Shown here: piece by piece, positions 55,259 to 64,000 of the stretch | How positions within the stretch are numbered: the first letter of the stretch is position 1 | Layout: every line of letters starts with the position of its first letter | Assembly: GCF_013426915.1 (NCBI RefSeq) | Contig: NZ_AP023181.1 | Location: forward strand, 124,001 to 188,000 | DNA length: 64,000 bases | Direction: 5' to 3' | Source: Paraburkholderia sp. PGU19 | GTDB lineage: Bacteria > Pseudomonadota > Gammaproteobacteria > Burkholderiales > Burkholderiaceae | Notes under the pieces: model-generated | Database searches by the model: none | Seen by the model: only the letters and a program-made list of their open reading frames with translations | Told to the model about the DNA's origin: nothing | Made by a program: the position numbers and the translations under genes

Positions 55259-58200
55259 GCGTGCCTCCTGAAGCGTGCGAAGAGACGCCGGAACAACCGC
55301 GCGAGTGGCGAAGCGTCCGTTGCGAGTGGTTGGCCTGCAGCCTGCCGTCCGAGCGCTTCGAACAGTTGCCGCAGCACGACCTTCGCCGCGCCTTCGAGCA
55401 TGCGTCCGCCGACGGCGGCGACCTTGCCCGACACCTGGGCTTCGTAGTCGTATGTGAGGCGCGTGCCATTGGCCGTCGGCGTGAGTTCGACGAGCCCGTT
55501 GCCGCGTGCACTGCCGAGCGGCGAAATGCCCGCGCCCGCCAGCCGCAGCCGATGCGGCGCATCGATCTCCGATAAACCGATACGCGCCTCGAAACGCGCC
55601 TTGATCATGCCGACGCCAATCGTCACGTCCGCGCGATACTGGTTCGGTCCCGTCGCTTCGAGCGCGTGGCAGCCGGGAATGACTTTCGCAAGCGCAACGG
55701 GGTCGAGCAGCACCGCAAAAATCGCTTCGGGCGTGGCGGGCAGATCGACGCTGCCTTGCGCCGTGAGCGCGCGTCCGCCGCCGGGTGTTGCGGGCTTCGA
55801 CGTCGCTGCTTCGCGGAATTCGGGTCGCGAAGGTTCGGGATCGTCGATACCGATCAGTGCCATTACCTTCGAAGGCGTGAGCGGCAAGCGGATATCGTCG
55901 ATGCCGAGCGCGTCCGCCACCGCGTTGGCGATGCACACGGGCGTGGTCATGTTGTTGCCTTCGCCCAAACCTTTCGCGCCGAGCGGCGTGAACGGCGAGG
56001 GCGTTTCCAGATGCACGATCAGCGGATCGGGGACTTCGCAGGTGGTCGGCATCAGATAGTCGGCGAGCGTGCCCGACTGGAAGCTGCCGTCCGCGCCATA
56101 GCGGAATTCTTCGAGCAATGCCGCGCCGAGGCCTTGCGCGAACGCGCCGCGAATCTGGCCATCGGCGAGCGCGGGATTCAACAGCGTGCCTGCGTCATGT
56201 GCCGTGACATACCGGTCGATGCGGACGTGGCCCGTCGCGCGGTCGAGTTCGATGCCGCACATGTCGAATGCAAAGCCGTAGGCTGCCGACGTATTGATGC
56301 GGTCGTTCTCATCCGGTGCGTCCATATGCGGCGGCGACCAGAACACGGTCTCGCGCAAGCCCGGCTCTTCGCCTTCGGGCAGCAGCGCGGGCGCCCAGTG
56401 CGGCGCATTGCTCGCGGCGCGGCCGAACGGCAGTGCACGCTCTTCAGCATCCTTCGGATAGATGCGGGCGCCTTCGAAGCGCACGTCGCCGGGCACGCAG
56501 CCGAATTGTTTCGCAAGGATGCGCGCGAGCTTGTCGCGCACGCGCATCGCGGCGAGATGCACCGTGCCTGCTACCGCACCCGCAAAGCGGCTCGAATAGT
56601 TGCCCGATGCGACGGACCACGCGTCCTTGTGCGTATCGAACTCGACGTTGACGACGATGTCCTTCGGATCGAGGCCGAGCACGTCGGCCACGACCTGCGC
56701 GCAGACGGTCATATGCCCTTGGCCAGCGGGCGTCGATGCGATCGTCACGTTCACGCCGCCCAGCAGATCGACGCTCACGGTCGCGCTCGCGATCGCGCCG
56801 TTTTTCGGTCCGGCTTTTTTGCGCGCCTCGGCGGGCATCACGGTCGTGATGTAGCCCATATTCGACACGGAAGGCTCGACGATGGCCGCGAAGCCGATGC
56901 CATAGAGCCGGCCTTGCTTGCGCGCGGCATCGCGGCGCGCGACCAGTTCGACGTGGCCGCCATCCGACAGCGCGCGCCGCAGCGCTTCCTGATAGTTGCC
57001 TGAATCGAGCAGCGCGCCCGCTGCCGCGCGATACGGAAACGCATCCGCAGGCACGAAGTTGCGGCGATAGACGTCGAGCACGTCGAGCTTCAACTCGACG
57101 GCAATGCGCTGGATCAACCGTTCGAGCGCGAAATACACCTGCGGCCCGCCGAAGCCGCGCACGAGGCCCGTCGGCGTCTTGTTGGTCAGCACGACGCGGT
57201 TGCGCACGAGCAGATTCGGAATCGCGTAGGCGCCCGTCAGGCAACCGTGCATCCGGTAGAAGGTGGCGGGCTCGGGCGCGCGCACGTAGCCGCCGCAATC
57301 CTCGAGTTGATCGTAGGAGAGAGCGGTGATGCGTCCATCGTTTTCGACGGCGGCTTCGATCGTCGATAGCCGCGCCGTCGCGGAAGTGGCCGCGCTCAGA
57401 TGTTCGAGCCGGTCCTCGACCCATTTCACGGGTGCGCCCGCCTTGCGCGACGCGAGGCACATCAGCACGACATACGGAAACACCGCCTGCTTCACGCCGA
57501 AGCTGCCGCCCGAGTCGCGCGGGGCCTTGTGACGCAAGCGGTTTGCAGGCACGTTCAACGCCATCGCCATCACGGCATGCAGCGAGAACGGACCCATGAA
57601 ATTCGACGTGACGTCGTAGCCTTCGTCGCCTGACAGATACTCGGCGATCACGACGCCGCATTCGATCGGCGCGCACGAGTTGCGCGGATAGTGCGTAACG
57701 AGCTTCACGCGATGCGGCGCCTGCTCGAATGCCGCCTCCGGCTCGCCGTAGCGGAAGTGCCGGTCGCTGATCACGTTGGTGCCGACCCGCTCGTGCAGAA
57801 CGGGCGCGTCGTCGCGCATCGATTGCTCGATTGAGGTGACGGGATCGAGCGGCGTGTATTCGACCTTGATGAGGTCGAGCGCGTCTTCGGCGAGTGCGCG
57901 CGATTCCGCCATCACGACGGCCACCGGTTCGCCGACATAACGCACGCGATCCATCGCGAGCGCCCATTGCTCCATCGGCGATTTCACACCGACCACGAAA
58001 GGACGCGACCATGGGCGCAGATCGTCGCGCGTCAGCACGGCGCGCACGCCGGGCAGCTTTTCTGCGCCGCTCGCATCGATCGAAACGAGTTCTGCGTGCG
58101 CGTGCGGCGAGCGCAGCACGGCCGCGTGCAACGTGCCTGGCTTCACGCCGATGTCGTCGCCATAGCGGCCCCGGCCTGTCAGGATTGCCGGGTCTTCGAG

Positions 58201-58317
58201 CCGCTGCATCGGGCGGCCGACATGTTTCGCTGCGCGTGCCGGCGCGGCCTCGTGTGCGGGCGCGTCGCGCTCCGCGACGATAGGGGCTTCGGCAACATTC
58301 ATGTCGCGCTGGTTCAT
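55255..58317 (-). CDS. hmfA: Furoyl-CoA dehydrogenase molybdopterin subunit HmfA fused to a CoxG-like domain
   Basis: A 1020-residue protein. Residues 1-840 are a xanthine dehydrogenase-type molybdopterin subunit: the N-terminal domain has RPMQRLEDPAILTGRGRYGDD, molybdopterin contacts include GSFGVKQ, GFGGPQVYFALE and AGQGHMT, and the catalytic glutamate is in LGAKGLGEGNN. Residues about 850-995 are an SRPBCC domain of the CoxG type (PATPEAIFAVLLDPVALAKVIPGCHALE, YEAQVSGKVAAVGGRMLEGAAK), and the chain ends in a basic amphipathic tail (LARLFRRLFARFRRH). HmfABC hydroxylates furoyl-CoA at C5 with water. CoxG in carbon monoxide oxidisers recruits the dehydrogenase to the membrane, so the fused domain may link HmfA to the respiratory chain. 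Four-base overlaps couple it to hmfB and hmfG. Confidence 0.87.
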   Translation of the reverse strand: MNQRDMNVAEAPIVAERDAPAHEAAPARAAKHVGRPMQRLEDPAILTGRGRYGDDIGVKPGTLHAAVLRSPHAHAELVSIDASGAEKLPGVRAVLTRDDLRPWSRPFVVGVKSPMEQWALAMDRVRYVGEPVAVVMAESRALAEDALDLIKVEYTPLDPVTSIEQSMRDDAPVLHERVGTNVISDRHFRYGEPEAAFEQAPHRVKLVTHYPRNSCAPIECGVVIAEYLSGDEGYDVTSNFMGPFSLHAVMAMALNVPANRLRHKAPRDSGGSFGVKQAVFPYVVLMCLASRKAGAPVKWVEDRLEHLSAATSATARLSTIEAAVENDGRITALSYDQLEDCGGYVRAPEPATFYRMHGCLTGAYAIPNLLVRNRVVLTNKTPTGLVRGFGGPQVYFALERLIQRIAVELKLDVLDVYRRNFVPADAFPYRAAAGALLDSGNYQEALRRALSDGGHVELVARRDAARKQGRLYGIGFAAIVEPSVSNMGYITTVMPAEARKKAGPKNGAIASATVSVDLLGGVNVTIASTPAGQGHMTVCAQVVADVLGLDPKDIVVNVEFDTHKDAWSVASGNYSSRFAGAVAGTVHLAAMRVRDKLARILAKQFGCVPGDVRFEGARIYPKDAEERALPFGRAASNAPHWAPALLPEGEEPGLRETVFWSPPHMDAPDENDRINTSAAYGFAFDMCGIELDRATGHVRIDRYVTAHDAGTLLNPALADGQIRGAFAQGLGAALLEEFRYGADGSFQSGTLADYLMPTTCEVPDPLIVHLETPSPFTPLGAKGLGEGNNMTTPVCIANAVADALGIDDIRLPLTPSKVMALIGIDDPEPSRPEFREAATSKPATPGGGRALTAQGSVDLPATPEAIFAVLLDPVALAKVIPGCHALEATGPNQYRADVTIGVGMIKARFEARIGLSEIDAPHRLRLAGAGISPLGSARGNGLVELTPTANGTRLTYDYEAQVSGKVAAVGGRMLEGAAKVVLRQLFEALGRQAAGQPLATDASPLARLFRRLFARFRRHA

Positions 58318-58946
58318 CGGTCGGCTCCATCGTCGTCGCGGCGGCTCGCGAACTCATCGGCGAGACCGCTCCAACGCTTTGCGATCTCGCGATGCTCGAT
58401 TGCGAACAGATCCAGAATGCGGCCAACCGTGTGATCGACCACGTCTTCGATTGTCTTCGGATGCGCGTAGAAAGCGGGCACGGGCGGCATCACGATGGCG
58501 CCCATTTCGGTTGCCAGCGTCATGTTGCGCAGGTGCGCGAGGTTGAGCGGCGTTTCGCGCGCCACCAGCACGAGGCGCCGGCGCTCCTTGAGCATGACGT
58601 CGGCGGCGCGCGTCAACAGGTTGTCCGCGAAGCCATTCGCGACGCCCGCGAGCGTTTTCATCGAACAGGGTGCAATCACCATGCCTTCCGTGACGAACGA
58701 GCCGCTCGCGATGGTTGCGCCGATGTCGCGCACGTTGTGGGCGACATCGGCAAGCCCGTCGAGATCGCTGCGCGTGAGGCCCAGTTCCTGCGCTGCCGTG
58801 ATGGCGCCCGACGCCGACACGATCAGATGCGTTTCGTGTGTGCCGAGCCGGCGCAGCGCGGTAAGCAGGCGCACGCCGATCATCGCACCGCTTGCGCCCG
58901 ATATGCCGACGACGATGCGTGGCTTGCGGGTTGGGCGCTCAGTCAT
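58314..58946 (-). CDS. hmfG: UbiX-like flavin prenyltransferase HmfG
   Basis: A 210-residue flavin prenyltransferase. FMN-binding segments are VVGISGASGAMIGVRLL and the IVSASGAITAAQELG strand-turn; prenyl-phosphate-site segments are IAPCSMKTLAGVANG and VLVARETPLNLAHLRNM. It makes prenylated FMN, the cofactor of UbiD enzymes, and is coupled to hmfF by an eight-base overlap. Its cofactor serves HmfF. Confidence 0.9.
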   Translation of the reverse strand: MTERPTRKPRIVVGISGASGAMIGVRLLTALRRLGTHETHLIVSASGAITAAQELGLTRSDLDGLADVAHNVRDIGATIASGSFVTEGMVIAPCSMKTLAGVANGFADNLLTRAADVMLKERRRLVLVARETPLNLAHLRNMTLATEMGAIVMPPVPAFYAHPKTIEDVVDHTVGRILDLFAIEHREIAKRWSGLADEFASRRDDDGADR

Positions 58947-60444
58947 GACGGCGCGCCAGATAAGCGTCGAACGCGGTGTTATCCGCGGCGACGAGGGCGT
59001 CGAGATCGACCGTGTCTTCGCCCGGAATCCGTACGCGCGTGAACACATGCGCGGAATAGACCACGGGCCGCGTCGCGTCGAGTCCCATCTTCGCGCTGAC
59101 GCCTTGCAGATGCGGTGGCGCATCGTCGGGCTGGCCGACGGTCGTCGACGGATCGAGGGGCGAGCCTTGCGCGCCTTCGATCACGACGAGATCGCGATCG
59201 GCTTGAAAGCGTGTCGCGATGGCCCATTCGATTTCGGCGGGATCATGCACGTCCACATCCGTATCGACGACGACTACCTGCTTGATGTCGTAGTGCGCGC
59301 CGAACGCGCAGAGAATCACGTTCTTCGCTTCGCCTTCGCGCTTCTTGTCGAACTGGATCCACAGGTGATAGCGGCACACGCCGCCCACCGACAGATGCAC
59401 GTCCTTCACGCCCGGATGGCTGCGTTGCAGATGCGCGAGCAACGTCGCTTCACGCGGAATGCCGCCGAGCAGCAGATGCTCCATTTCAGCGGGGACGATC
59501 GTATGAAAGATCGGGTCGCGCCGATGCGTGACAGCCGTGACCTCGATGACTTCACGTGCTTCTTTCGCGCTGTAGTACTTCGGGAACTCGCCGAACGGGC
59601 CTTCGGGCTCGCGCACGTTCGGCAGAATGCGTCCTTCGATCACGATCTCCGCGAACGCGGGCACGTGCACGCCGTTCGTCACGCACTGCGCGACGGGCAG
59701 CGGTGCGCCTTGCAATGCGCCGGCGATTTCGAGCTCATCGTGATCGATGGGCGTGATCGCTTGCGAGGCGAGCATCGTTAGCGGATCGACGCCGATGGCA
59801 ATGGCGACGTCGAGTGCGTCGCCGTTTGCTTCGGCTGCTTTCTGGAAGGCATAAAGATGGCGCGGCAACAATAGGATCGCCATGCGGTCGCGGCCATGCA
59901 CCTGAATGCGGTTAATCGAGACGTTCTGCACGCCTGTACGGGGATTACGCGCGATCACGAGGCCTGCCGTGATGTAGGGGCCGTTATCGTGCTCGCTGTG
60001 TGTCGGGATGGGCAACAGCGCGTGCAGGTCGATTGCATCGGTATGAACGATCTGCTGGCAAGCCGCCTCGCCGCGCACGACCCGTTGCGACGCGATGGGC
60101 GCGCCGGCGGCATCGCGAAAGCGCGCGAGCAAGGCGTGTTCCTCGACGCCCATCGCTTCTGCGATCCACGCGCGCTTCGACATGAAGCCGCTCACCACCG
60201 GCACATCGAGTCCGCCTGGCTGCGTGAAGAACGCGGCCTGCGTGCCGTCGAGCCGCTTGGCGACAGCGGCCAGTTCGTGTTCGAGCGCGATGGGCCGGTC
60301 GATCGTCGCGAGACGTCCGGTGCGGGCGAGATGCGCAAGCCAGCCGCGCAGCGTGAGCGCGCCCGAAGGCTCGGCCCATGTGTGGGCCTGCGAAAACGAC
60401 CTGGCAGAAAAGGCGCCTTGGGTCGCGGCGTCGCGAGTATTCAT
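58939..60444 (-). CDS. hmfF: UbiD-family 2,5-furandicarboxylate decarboxylase HmfF
   Basis: A 501-residue UbiD enzyme. Prenyl-FMN and metal contacts appear in NVSINRIQVHGRD (near residue 180) and REPEGPFGEFPKYYSAKE (near residue 290); together these supply the Arg and Glu residues of the active site. HmfF removes one carboxylate from 2,5-furandicarboxylate to give 2-furoate, the substrate of HmfD. The start at 60444 has GGAG six bases upstream; an in-frame ATG at 60456 is the alternative. It is the first gene of a nine-gene minus-strand run down to hmfT1. Confidence 0.87.
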   Translation of the reverse strand: MNTRDAATQGAFSARSFSQAHTWAEPSGALTLRGWLAHLARTGRLATIDRPIALEHELAAVAKRLDGTQAAFFTQPGGLDVPVVSGFMSKRAWIAEAMGVEEHALLARFRDAAGAPIASQRVVRGEAACQQIVHTDAIDLHALLPIPTHSEHDNGPYITAGLVIARNPRTGVQNVSINRIQVHGRDRMAILLLPRHLYAFQKAAEANGDALDVAIAIGVDPLTMLASQAITPIDHDELEIAGALQGAPLPVAQCVTNGVHVPAFAEIVIEGRILPNVREPEGPFGEFPKYYSAKEAREVIEVTAVTHRRDPIFHTIVPAEMEHLLLGGIPREATLLAHLQRSHPGVKDVHLSVGGVCRYHLWIQFDKKREGEAKNVILCAFGAHYDIKQVVVVDTDVDVHDPAEIEWAIATRFQADRDLVVIEGAQGSPLDPSTTVGQPDDAPPHLQGVSAKMGLDATRPVVYSAHVFTRVRIPGEDTVDLDALVAADNTAFDAYLARRHD

Positions 60445-60530
60445 CTGCGTCTCCATCCATTGCCGCCTCTTCGATACGTCCGATGCGGATCGGATCGAGA
60501 GGACATGGAGCCAAGCGTAGCGACAAGGCG

Positions 60531-60546
60531 GTATAAGTTCTAATAC
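60531..60546. promoter_or_regulatory. Dyad in the divergent hmfF-hmfR2 promoter
   Basis: GTAT and ATAC flank eight bases in the 313-bp divergent gap (60445-60757). Interrupted dyads of this form are typical LysR binding sites, and both neighbours fit (hmfR2 on one side, the hmf operon on the other). The rest of the gap shows nothing else I can support. Confidence 0.4.
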
Positions 60547-60757
60547 TGATTTTTGATGCTTTGGATCATCGTTGCTGATATCCGTGTTAGCCCCGATGAC
60601 GTTCGCCTTACAGCGCGATATCAATACACACGCCCGTGTCGCCTTGTGCGACGGGGATTTGCCACGGCATGCCCAGCGAGGCTTTCGGCTGTAGCCTGAT
60701 GAAACGGATGGCCGCCATTAGTCATCGTGATAACCCGCTTCCGGGATCGTCCCAGTC

Positions 60758-61699
60758 ATGGACCTCAAGCAAATCCAGTATTTCATCGCGTTGTTCGAAG
60801 ACGGCTCGGTCACGCGCGCGGCCAAGCGGCTGAACATCGTGCAGCCCGCGCTCAGCATGCAGATCGCGAAGCTGGAGGAGGAACTGCACCAGGAACTTTT
60901 CGATCGCGGCGCGCATGGCATGGCGCCGACCGCCGCGGGGCGGCTGATGTACCGGCTCTTTCTGCCCATCATGCGCGACCTCGCGCACGCGCGGCAGCAA
61001 CTCGTACAACGCGATGAAGTGGTGACGGGGCATGTGGGGATCGGGCTCATTGCGTCGGTGACGGAGAGCGTGCTGGCGGATTCGCTGTCGCGTTTTCATG
61101 CGCGCTATCCGCATGTCGAAGTGACGGTGGCGGACGGCTACAGCGCAACTTTCATCGATTGGGTGGCGGGCGGTCAGCTCGATGCCGCGCTGATCAACAA
61201 GCCGCGTGCGCGTCTGTCGCTCGATTCGCAGCCGCTGCTCGACGAAGAGATGGTGCTCGCGACCAGCGTCGCGCATGGGCCGGAACTGCCGCATTCGATC
61301 GAACTCGCGCAATTGCCCGAACTGGAACTCGTGTTGCCCACCAAGCGTCACGGTCTGCGCGGCGTGCTCGATACGGCGGCGCAACATGAAGATGTGCTGC
61401 TCGCGCCGCGCTTCGAAATCGATGTGCTGTCAACCATCGTCGCGCTCGTCGAGAAGACGCGCTTTGCGACGATTCTGCCGCGCATCGTCGTTGGACGCGC
61501 GGTGCGGGAGGGGACGCTACGCGCGTATCCGATACTCGCGCCACGCATCGTGCGGCACATCGTGCGCGTGAGCCATCCGCGCCGGCCGCTCAGCGCGGCG
61601 GCGGAAGCGCTGATTTCGATCATCGCGGACGAATTGCGCCAGGTGTCGAGCGCGATGGATGTGGGTGTGCCCGTGGAGCAGAAGGAAGCGGCTGGCTGA
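60758..61699 (+). CDS. hmfR2: LysR-family regulator HmfR2 of the furan cluster
   Basis: A 313-residue LysR protein divergent from hmfF. Its first 36 residues are identical to those of HmfR1 (47312-48223), and both share the segments HGMxPT, ESVLAxSL and RLSLDxQPLLxEEMV, so the pair arose by duplication. The C-terminus is about ten residues longer (VPVEQKEAAG). Its position at the head of the operon suggests that it activates hmfF onward, probably when furandicarboxylate or furoate is present. It is followed by another LysR gene 88 bp later. Confidence 0.87.
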   Translation: MDLKQIQYFIALFEDGSVTRAAKRLNIVQPALSMQIAKLEEELHQELFDRGAHGMAPTAAGRLMYRLFLPIMRDLAHARQQLVQRDEVVTGHVGIGLIASVTESVLADSLSRFHARYPHVEVTVADGYSATFIDWVAGGQLDAALINKPRARLSLDSQPLLDEEMVLATSVAHGPELPHSIELAQLPELELVLPTKRHGLRGVLDTAAQHEDVLLAPRFEIDVLSTIVALVEKTRFATILPRIVVGRAVREGTLRAYPILAPRIVRHIVRVSHPRRPLSAAAEALISIIADELRQVSSAMDVGVPVEQKEAAG

Positions 61700-61787
61700 G
61701 CCCGAACGCGGGATGGTGTGGATCGTCGCGACCTGCGAAGCATGTCATCATGTCGACGCCCGACGATCCAACGCAACGACTCGACCG

Positions 61788-62690
61788 ATGAACCTCAGAG
61801 CGCTTCAATGTTTCGTGACGCTCGCTGAAGAGCTGAACTTCAGCCGCGCCGCAGAGCGTCTGCATATTGCGCAACCCGCGCTCAGCCAGCAGATCCGCGC
61901 ATTGGAAGAGCGGCTCGGCACGCAACTGATCGACCGCACGCGCCGGCCGCTGCGTCTCACGGAGGCCGGACAGTACCTGTGCACCGAGGCGAAACAGATA
62001 CTCGGCTCGCTCGAACAGGCGACGCTAGGCGCGGCCGAAATCGGCATGGGCCGGCGCGGCTGGCTGAGTGTCGGCTTTACGCGCTCGGCGATGTACAGCA
62101 TTCTGCCGCCTGCGCTGAAGGCTTTTCACCGCGAGTTTCCGCAAGTCGAGCTGAAGCTCTACGAAATGCTCACCGACGAACAGAGCGATGCGCTGCGCGA
62201 CATGCGCATCCACGTCGGCATCGGACGACAGCCACTTCCCATGTCGGGCTACACGTCTCGCGTGCTGTTGCGCGAGCAGCTCGTCGTCGTGATGGCGCTC
62301 GATCATCCGCTTGCAAAACGAAAGAAAGTGAAAGTCGCCGAACTGGCCGACACGCCGTTGATCCTCTATCCGAAGCACCAGAATGCCCAGTACAAGCGGT
62401 CGGTCCTGTCGCTGTATCGCGATGCGGGCGTGACGCCGTTCATCGCGCACCAGGCTTACGAAATACAGACTGCGATTGCGCTCGTCGCGGCGGGGCTGGG
62501 CGTGACGGTGGTTGGGGAGTCGGTGGCGCGTCATGGGCGTACCGATGTCGTGTACCGCCACCTGGAAGGCCCGGGTTCCGCGCAACGCTCGACCCTCGCC
62601 GCCACCTATCGCGACGACGACACGTCGCCGCATCTGCTCGCATTCTTACGCTGCCTTCCGCCGCCGCTCGACGACAGCGGCACACTATAA
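61788..62690 (+). CDS. LysR-family regulator (BenM/CatM-like)
   Basis: A 300-residue LysR protein starting MNLRALQCFVTLAEELNFSRAAERLHIAQPALSQQI, the wording of the BenM/CatR group that senses aromatic-ring products. The effector domain contains VGFTRSAMYSILPPALKAF and LYPKHQNAQYKRSVLSL. The open frame upstream to 61659 has no similarity. It precedes an MFS anion symporter gene in the same direction and may control that gene; a role in the furan cluster is also possible. Confidence 0.9.
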   Translation: MNLRALQCFVTLAEELNFSRAAERLHIAQPALSQQIRALEERLGTQLIDRTRRPLRLTEAGQYLCTEAKQILGSLEQATLGAAEIGMGRRGWLSVGFTRSAMYSILPPALKAFHREFPQVELKLYEMLTDEQSDALRDMRIHVGIGRQPLPMSGYTSRVLLREQLVVVMALDHPLAKRKKVKVAELADTPLILYPKHQNAQYKRSVLSLYRDAGVTPFIAHQAYEIQTAIALVAAGLGVTVVGESVARHGRTDVVYRHLEGPGSAQRSTLAATYRDDDTSPHLLAFLRCLPPPLDDSGTL

Positions 62691-62844
62691 GACGATCGTT
62701 ATACAAGCATAAGCATCTCGTCTTGGACTTCCTGGCCGCGCATTCCTACCATCGAACAGGTAGCTGACGCTATGGTTTGAACCCCATCGCTCAGTCCACA
62801 GGAATGAAGCGACCGCAGTGTCGCGCGCTCAGGAAGGAGACGGC

Positions 62845-64000
62845 ATGACCCGCATCGACGAAGCAGCAACCATGCGAAAAGTGTACGGGCGCTTGATGCC
62901 CTTGCTCTTCGCAATGATGTTCTTCAACTATCTCGACCGCATCAACATCGGCTTCGCAGCCCTCGATATGAACAACGACATGGGCTTCAGTCCTGCCGTG
63001 TTCGGCTTCGCGGGGAGTATTTTCTTCGTCGGCTATATGTTGCTCGAAGTGCCGAGCAATCTGCTGTTGCATCGTGTCGGCGCGCGCCGGTGGATTGCGC
63101 GCATTCTGCTCACGTGGGGCGCGGTCGCTGCCGCCACGGCATTCGTGTTCAACGACACCAGCTTCTACGTGCTGCGCTTTTCGCTGGGCGTGATGGAAGC
63201 GGGCTTCCTGCCCGGCGTTGCCGTTTATCTGACCAAGTGGTTTCCCGAACGCTACCGGGCGCGCGCTGTTGGCGGGTACATCATTGCGGGCTCGTTTTCG
63301 GCGGTGCTCGGCGGCCCGATCTCGACGACGCTGATGACCTACGCGAACGGCGTGCTCGGACTGCATGGCTGGCAATGGATGTTCATCCTCGAAGGCGTCC
63401 CGGCGATGCTGCTCGGCCTCCTGACGCTGCGCATCATGACCGAGCGTCCGGCCGACGCCGCATGGCTCAGCGATGACGAGAAGCGCTGGCTCGAATCGAC
63501 GCTCGCTGCGGAACGCGAAGCGCTCGGCGGCCATACGCATGTTTCGTTTCTGCGCGTGGCAGGCGATATCCGCGTGTGGAGCCTTGCATGTCTGTTCGGC
63601 TGTGCGCTCGTGGGCATTTATGGGCTCTTTCTGTGGCTGCCGCAGATCGTCAAGAGCCTCGGCCATCTGAGCAATATTGAAGTCGGTTTTCTTTCCGCAG
63701 CGCCGCCGCTGCTAGGCGTGCTCGGCACGTTCCTGATCAGCCGCAGTTCCGACCGTACCGGCGACCGCAAGAAGCACCTCGCATTCGTGTACGGCGCGAG
63801 CGCGATTGCCATCGCGGGCAGTGCCTATGCGCCGAATCCCGTGATCGCTTATGCGCTGCTGTGCGTAACGGGACTCTTTATTTACGCGGGCAATCCGCTG
63901 TTCTGGAGCCTCGCGTCGTCGTTCCGCACAGGCGCGGCGGGCGCCGCAACGATCGCGCTGATCAACACGATCGCGCAGTTCGGCGGACTGGTGGGGCCGT
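62845..64000 (+). CDS. MFS anion:cation symporter, 3' end outside the window
   Basis: The first 385 residues of an MFS protein of the anion:cation symporter (phthalate/glucarate permease-like) family. The N-terminus has LMPLLFAMMFFNYLDRINIGFAALDM, followed by VPSNLLLHRVGARRWIARI and SLGVMEAGFLPGVAVYLTKWFPERYRARA. These proteins import organic anions, often aromatic or sugar acids. AGGAAGGAG precedes the ATG. The gene is cut by the right window edge at about TM10. It follows a BenM-like LysR gene, its likely regulator. Confidence 0.92.
   Translation, partial: MTRIDEAATMRKVYGRLMPLLFAMMFFNYLDRINIGFAALDMNNDMGFSPAVFGFAGSIFFVGYMLLEVPSNLLLHRVGARRWIARILLTWGAVAAATAFVFNDTSFYVLRFSLGVMEAGFLPGVAVYLTKWFPERYRARAVGGYIIAGSFSAVLGGPISTTLMTYANGVLGLHGWQWMFILEGVPAMLLGLLTLRIMTERPADAAWLSDDEKRWLESTLAAEREALGGHTHVSFLRVAGDIRVWSLACLFGCALVGIYGLFLWLPQIVKSLGHLSNIEVGFLSAAPPLLGVLGTFLISRSSDRTGDRKKHLAFVYGASAIAIAGSAYAPNPVIAYALLCVTGLFIYAGNPLFWSLASSFRTGAAGAATIALINTIAQFGGLVGP

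Noticed and set aside
55259..55936. Upstream extension of the hmfB frame
   Set aside because: It overlaps the CoxG part of hmfA in another frame and has the composition of a shadow. A good ribosome-binding site marks 55258.

Overview
The window is GC-rich, gene-dense DNA that looks like a catabolic region of a Burkholderiaceae replicon, most like Paraburkholderia or Caballeronia. That placement rests on codon use, on the number of LysR regulators and ABC/MFS transporters, and on the gene families present; it is not based on any database search. I see no tRNA, rRNA, CRISPR array, phage genes or recognisable transposase. About fifty genes fall into compact catabolic operons, most with a local regulator.

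Layout. 1-5160: a LysR fragment, then kdgT, a DUF1537 acid-sugar kinase, a PdxA-family dehydrogenase and a DeoR regulator, which together fit uptake and breakdown of four-carbon sugar acids such as D-threonate. 5296-9305: a broken BvgS-type hybrid sensor kinase. 9415-12905: a cysteine-synthase-like gene whose end is probably frameshifted, then a class II aldolase/HAD pair divergent from a LysR gene. 12910-17197: a flavin (LLM) monooxygenase divergent from a tauABC-like transporter. 17213-24018: one eight-gene minus-strand operon (amino-acid-type ABC transporter, M20 amidohydrolase, DUF1989 protein, XRE-cupin regulator, ureohydrolase), probably for a guanidino or ureido compound and the best candidate here for an undescribed pathway. 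24409-27826: a chemoreceptor, a small secreted protein and a LysR regulator.

27836-33786 is a second minus-strand operon with an ABC transporter, two FAD-dependent amine/amino-acid oxidases and an SDR, divergent from an OccR/NocR-like LysR gene; opine-like or modified amino-acid catabolism is the leading guess. 35024-36394 is an MHS-type transporter. 36434-37126 is a near-symmetrical inverted repeat of about 690 bp. 37155-46080 is a beta-galactoside operon (UgpC-type ATPase, binding protein, two permeases, GH42 and a frameshifted GH35), divergent from a LacI regulator with two matching operator palindromes.

47312-61699 is a furfural/5-hydroxymethylfurfural (hmf) cluster. HmfF (UbiD) with HmfG (UbiX) decarboxylates 2,5-furandicarboxylate to 2-furoate. 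HmfD makes furoyl-CoA, HmfABC hydroxylates it, and HmfE leads to 2-oxoglutarate. HmfH oxidises the furan alcohol and aldehyde, HmfT1 is a likely transporter, and two paralogous LysR genes (hmfR1, hmfR2) bracket the block. HmfA carries a C-terminal CoxG-like domain. The window ends with another LysR gene and an MFS anion transporter cut by the window edge.
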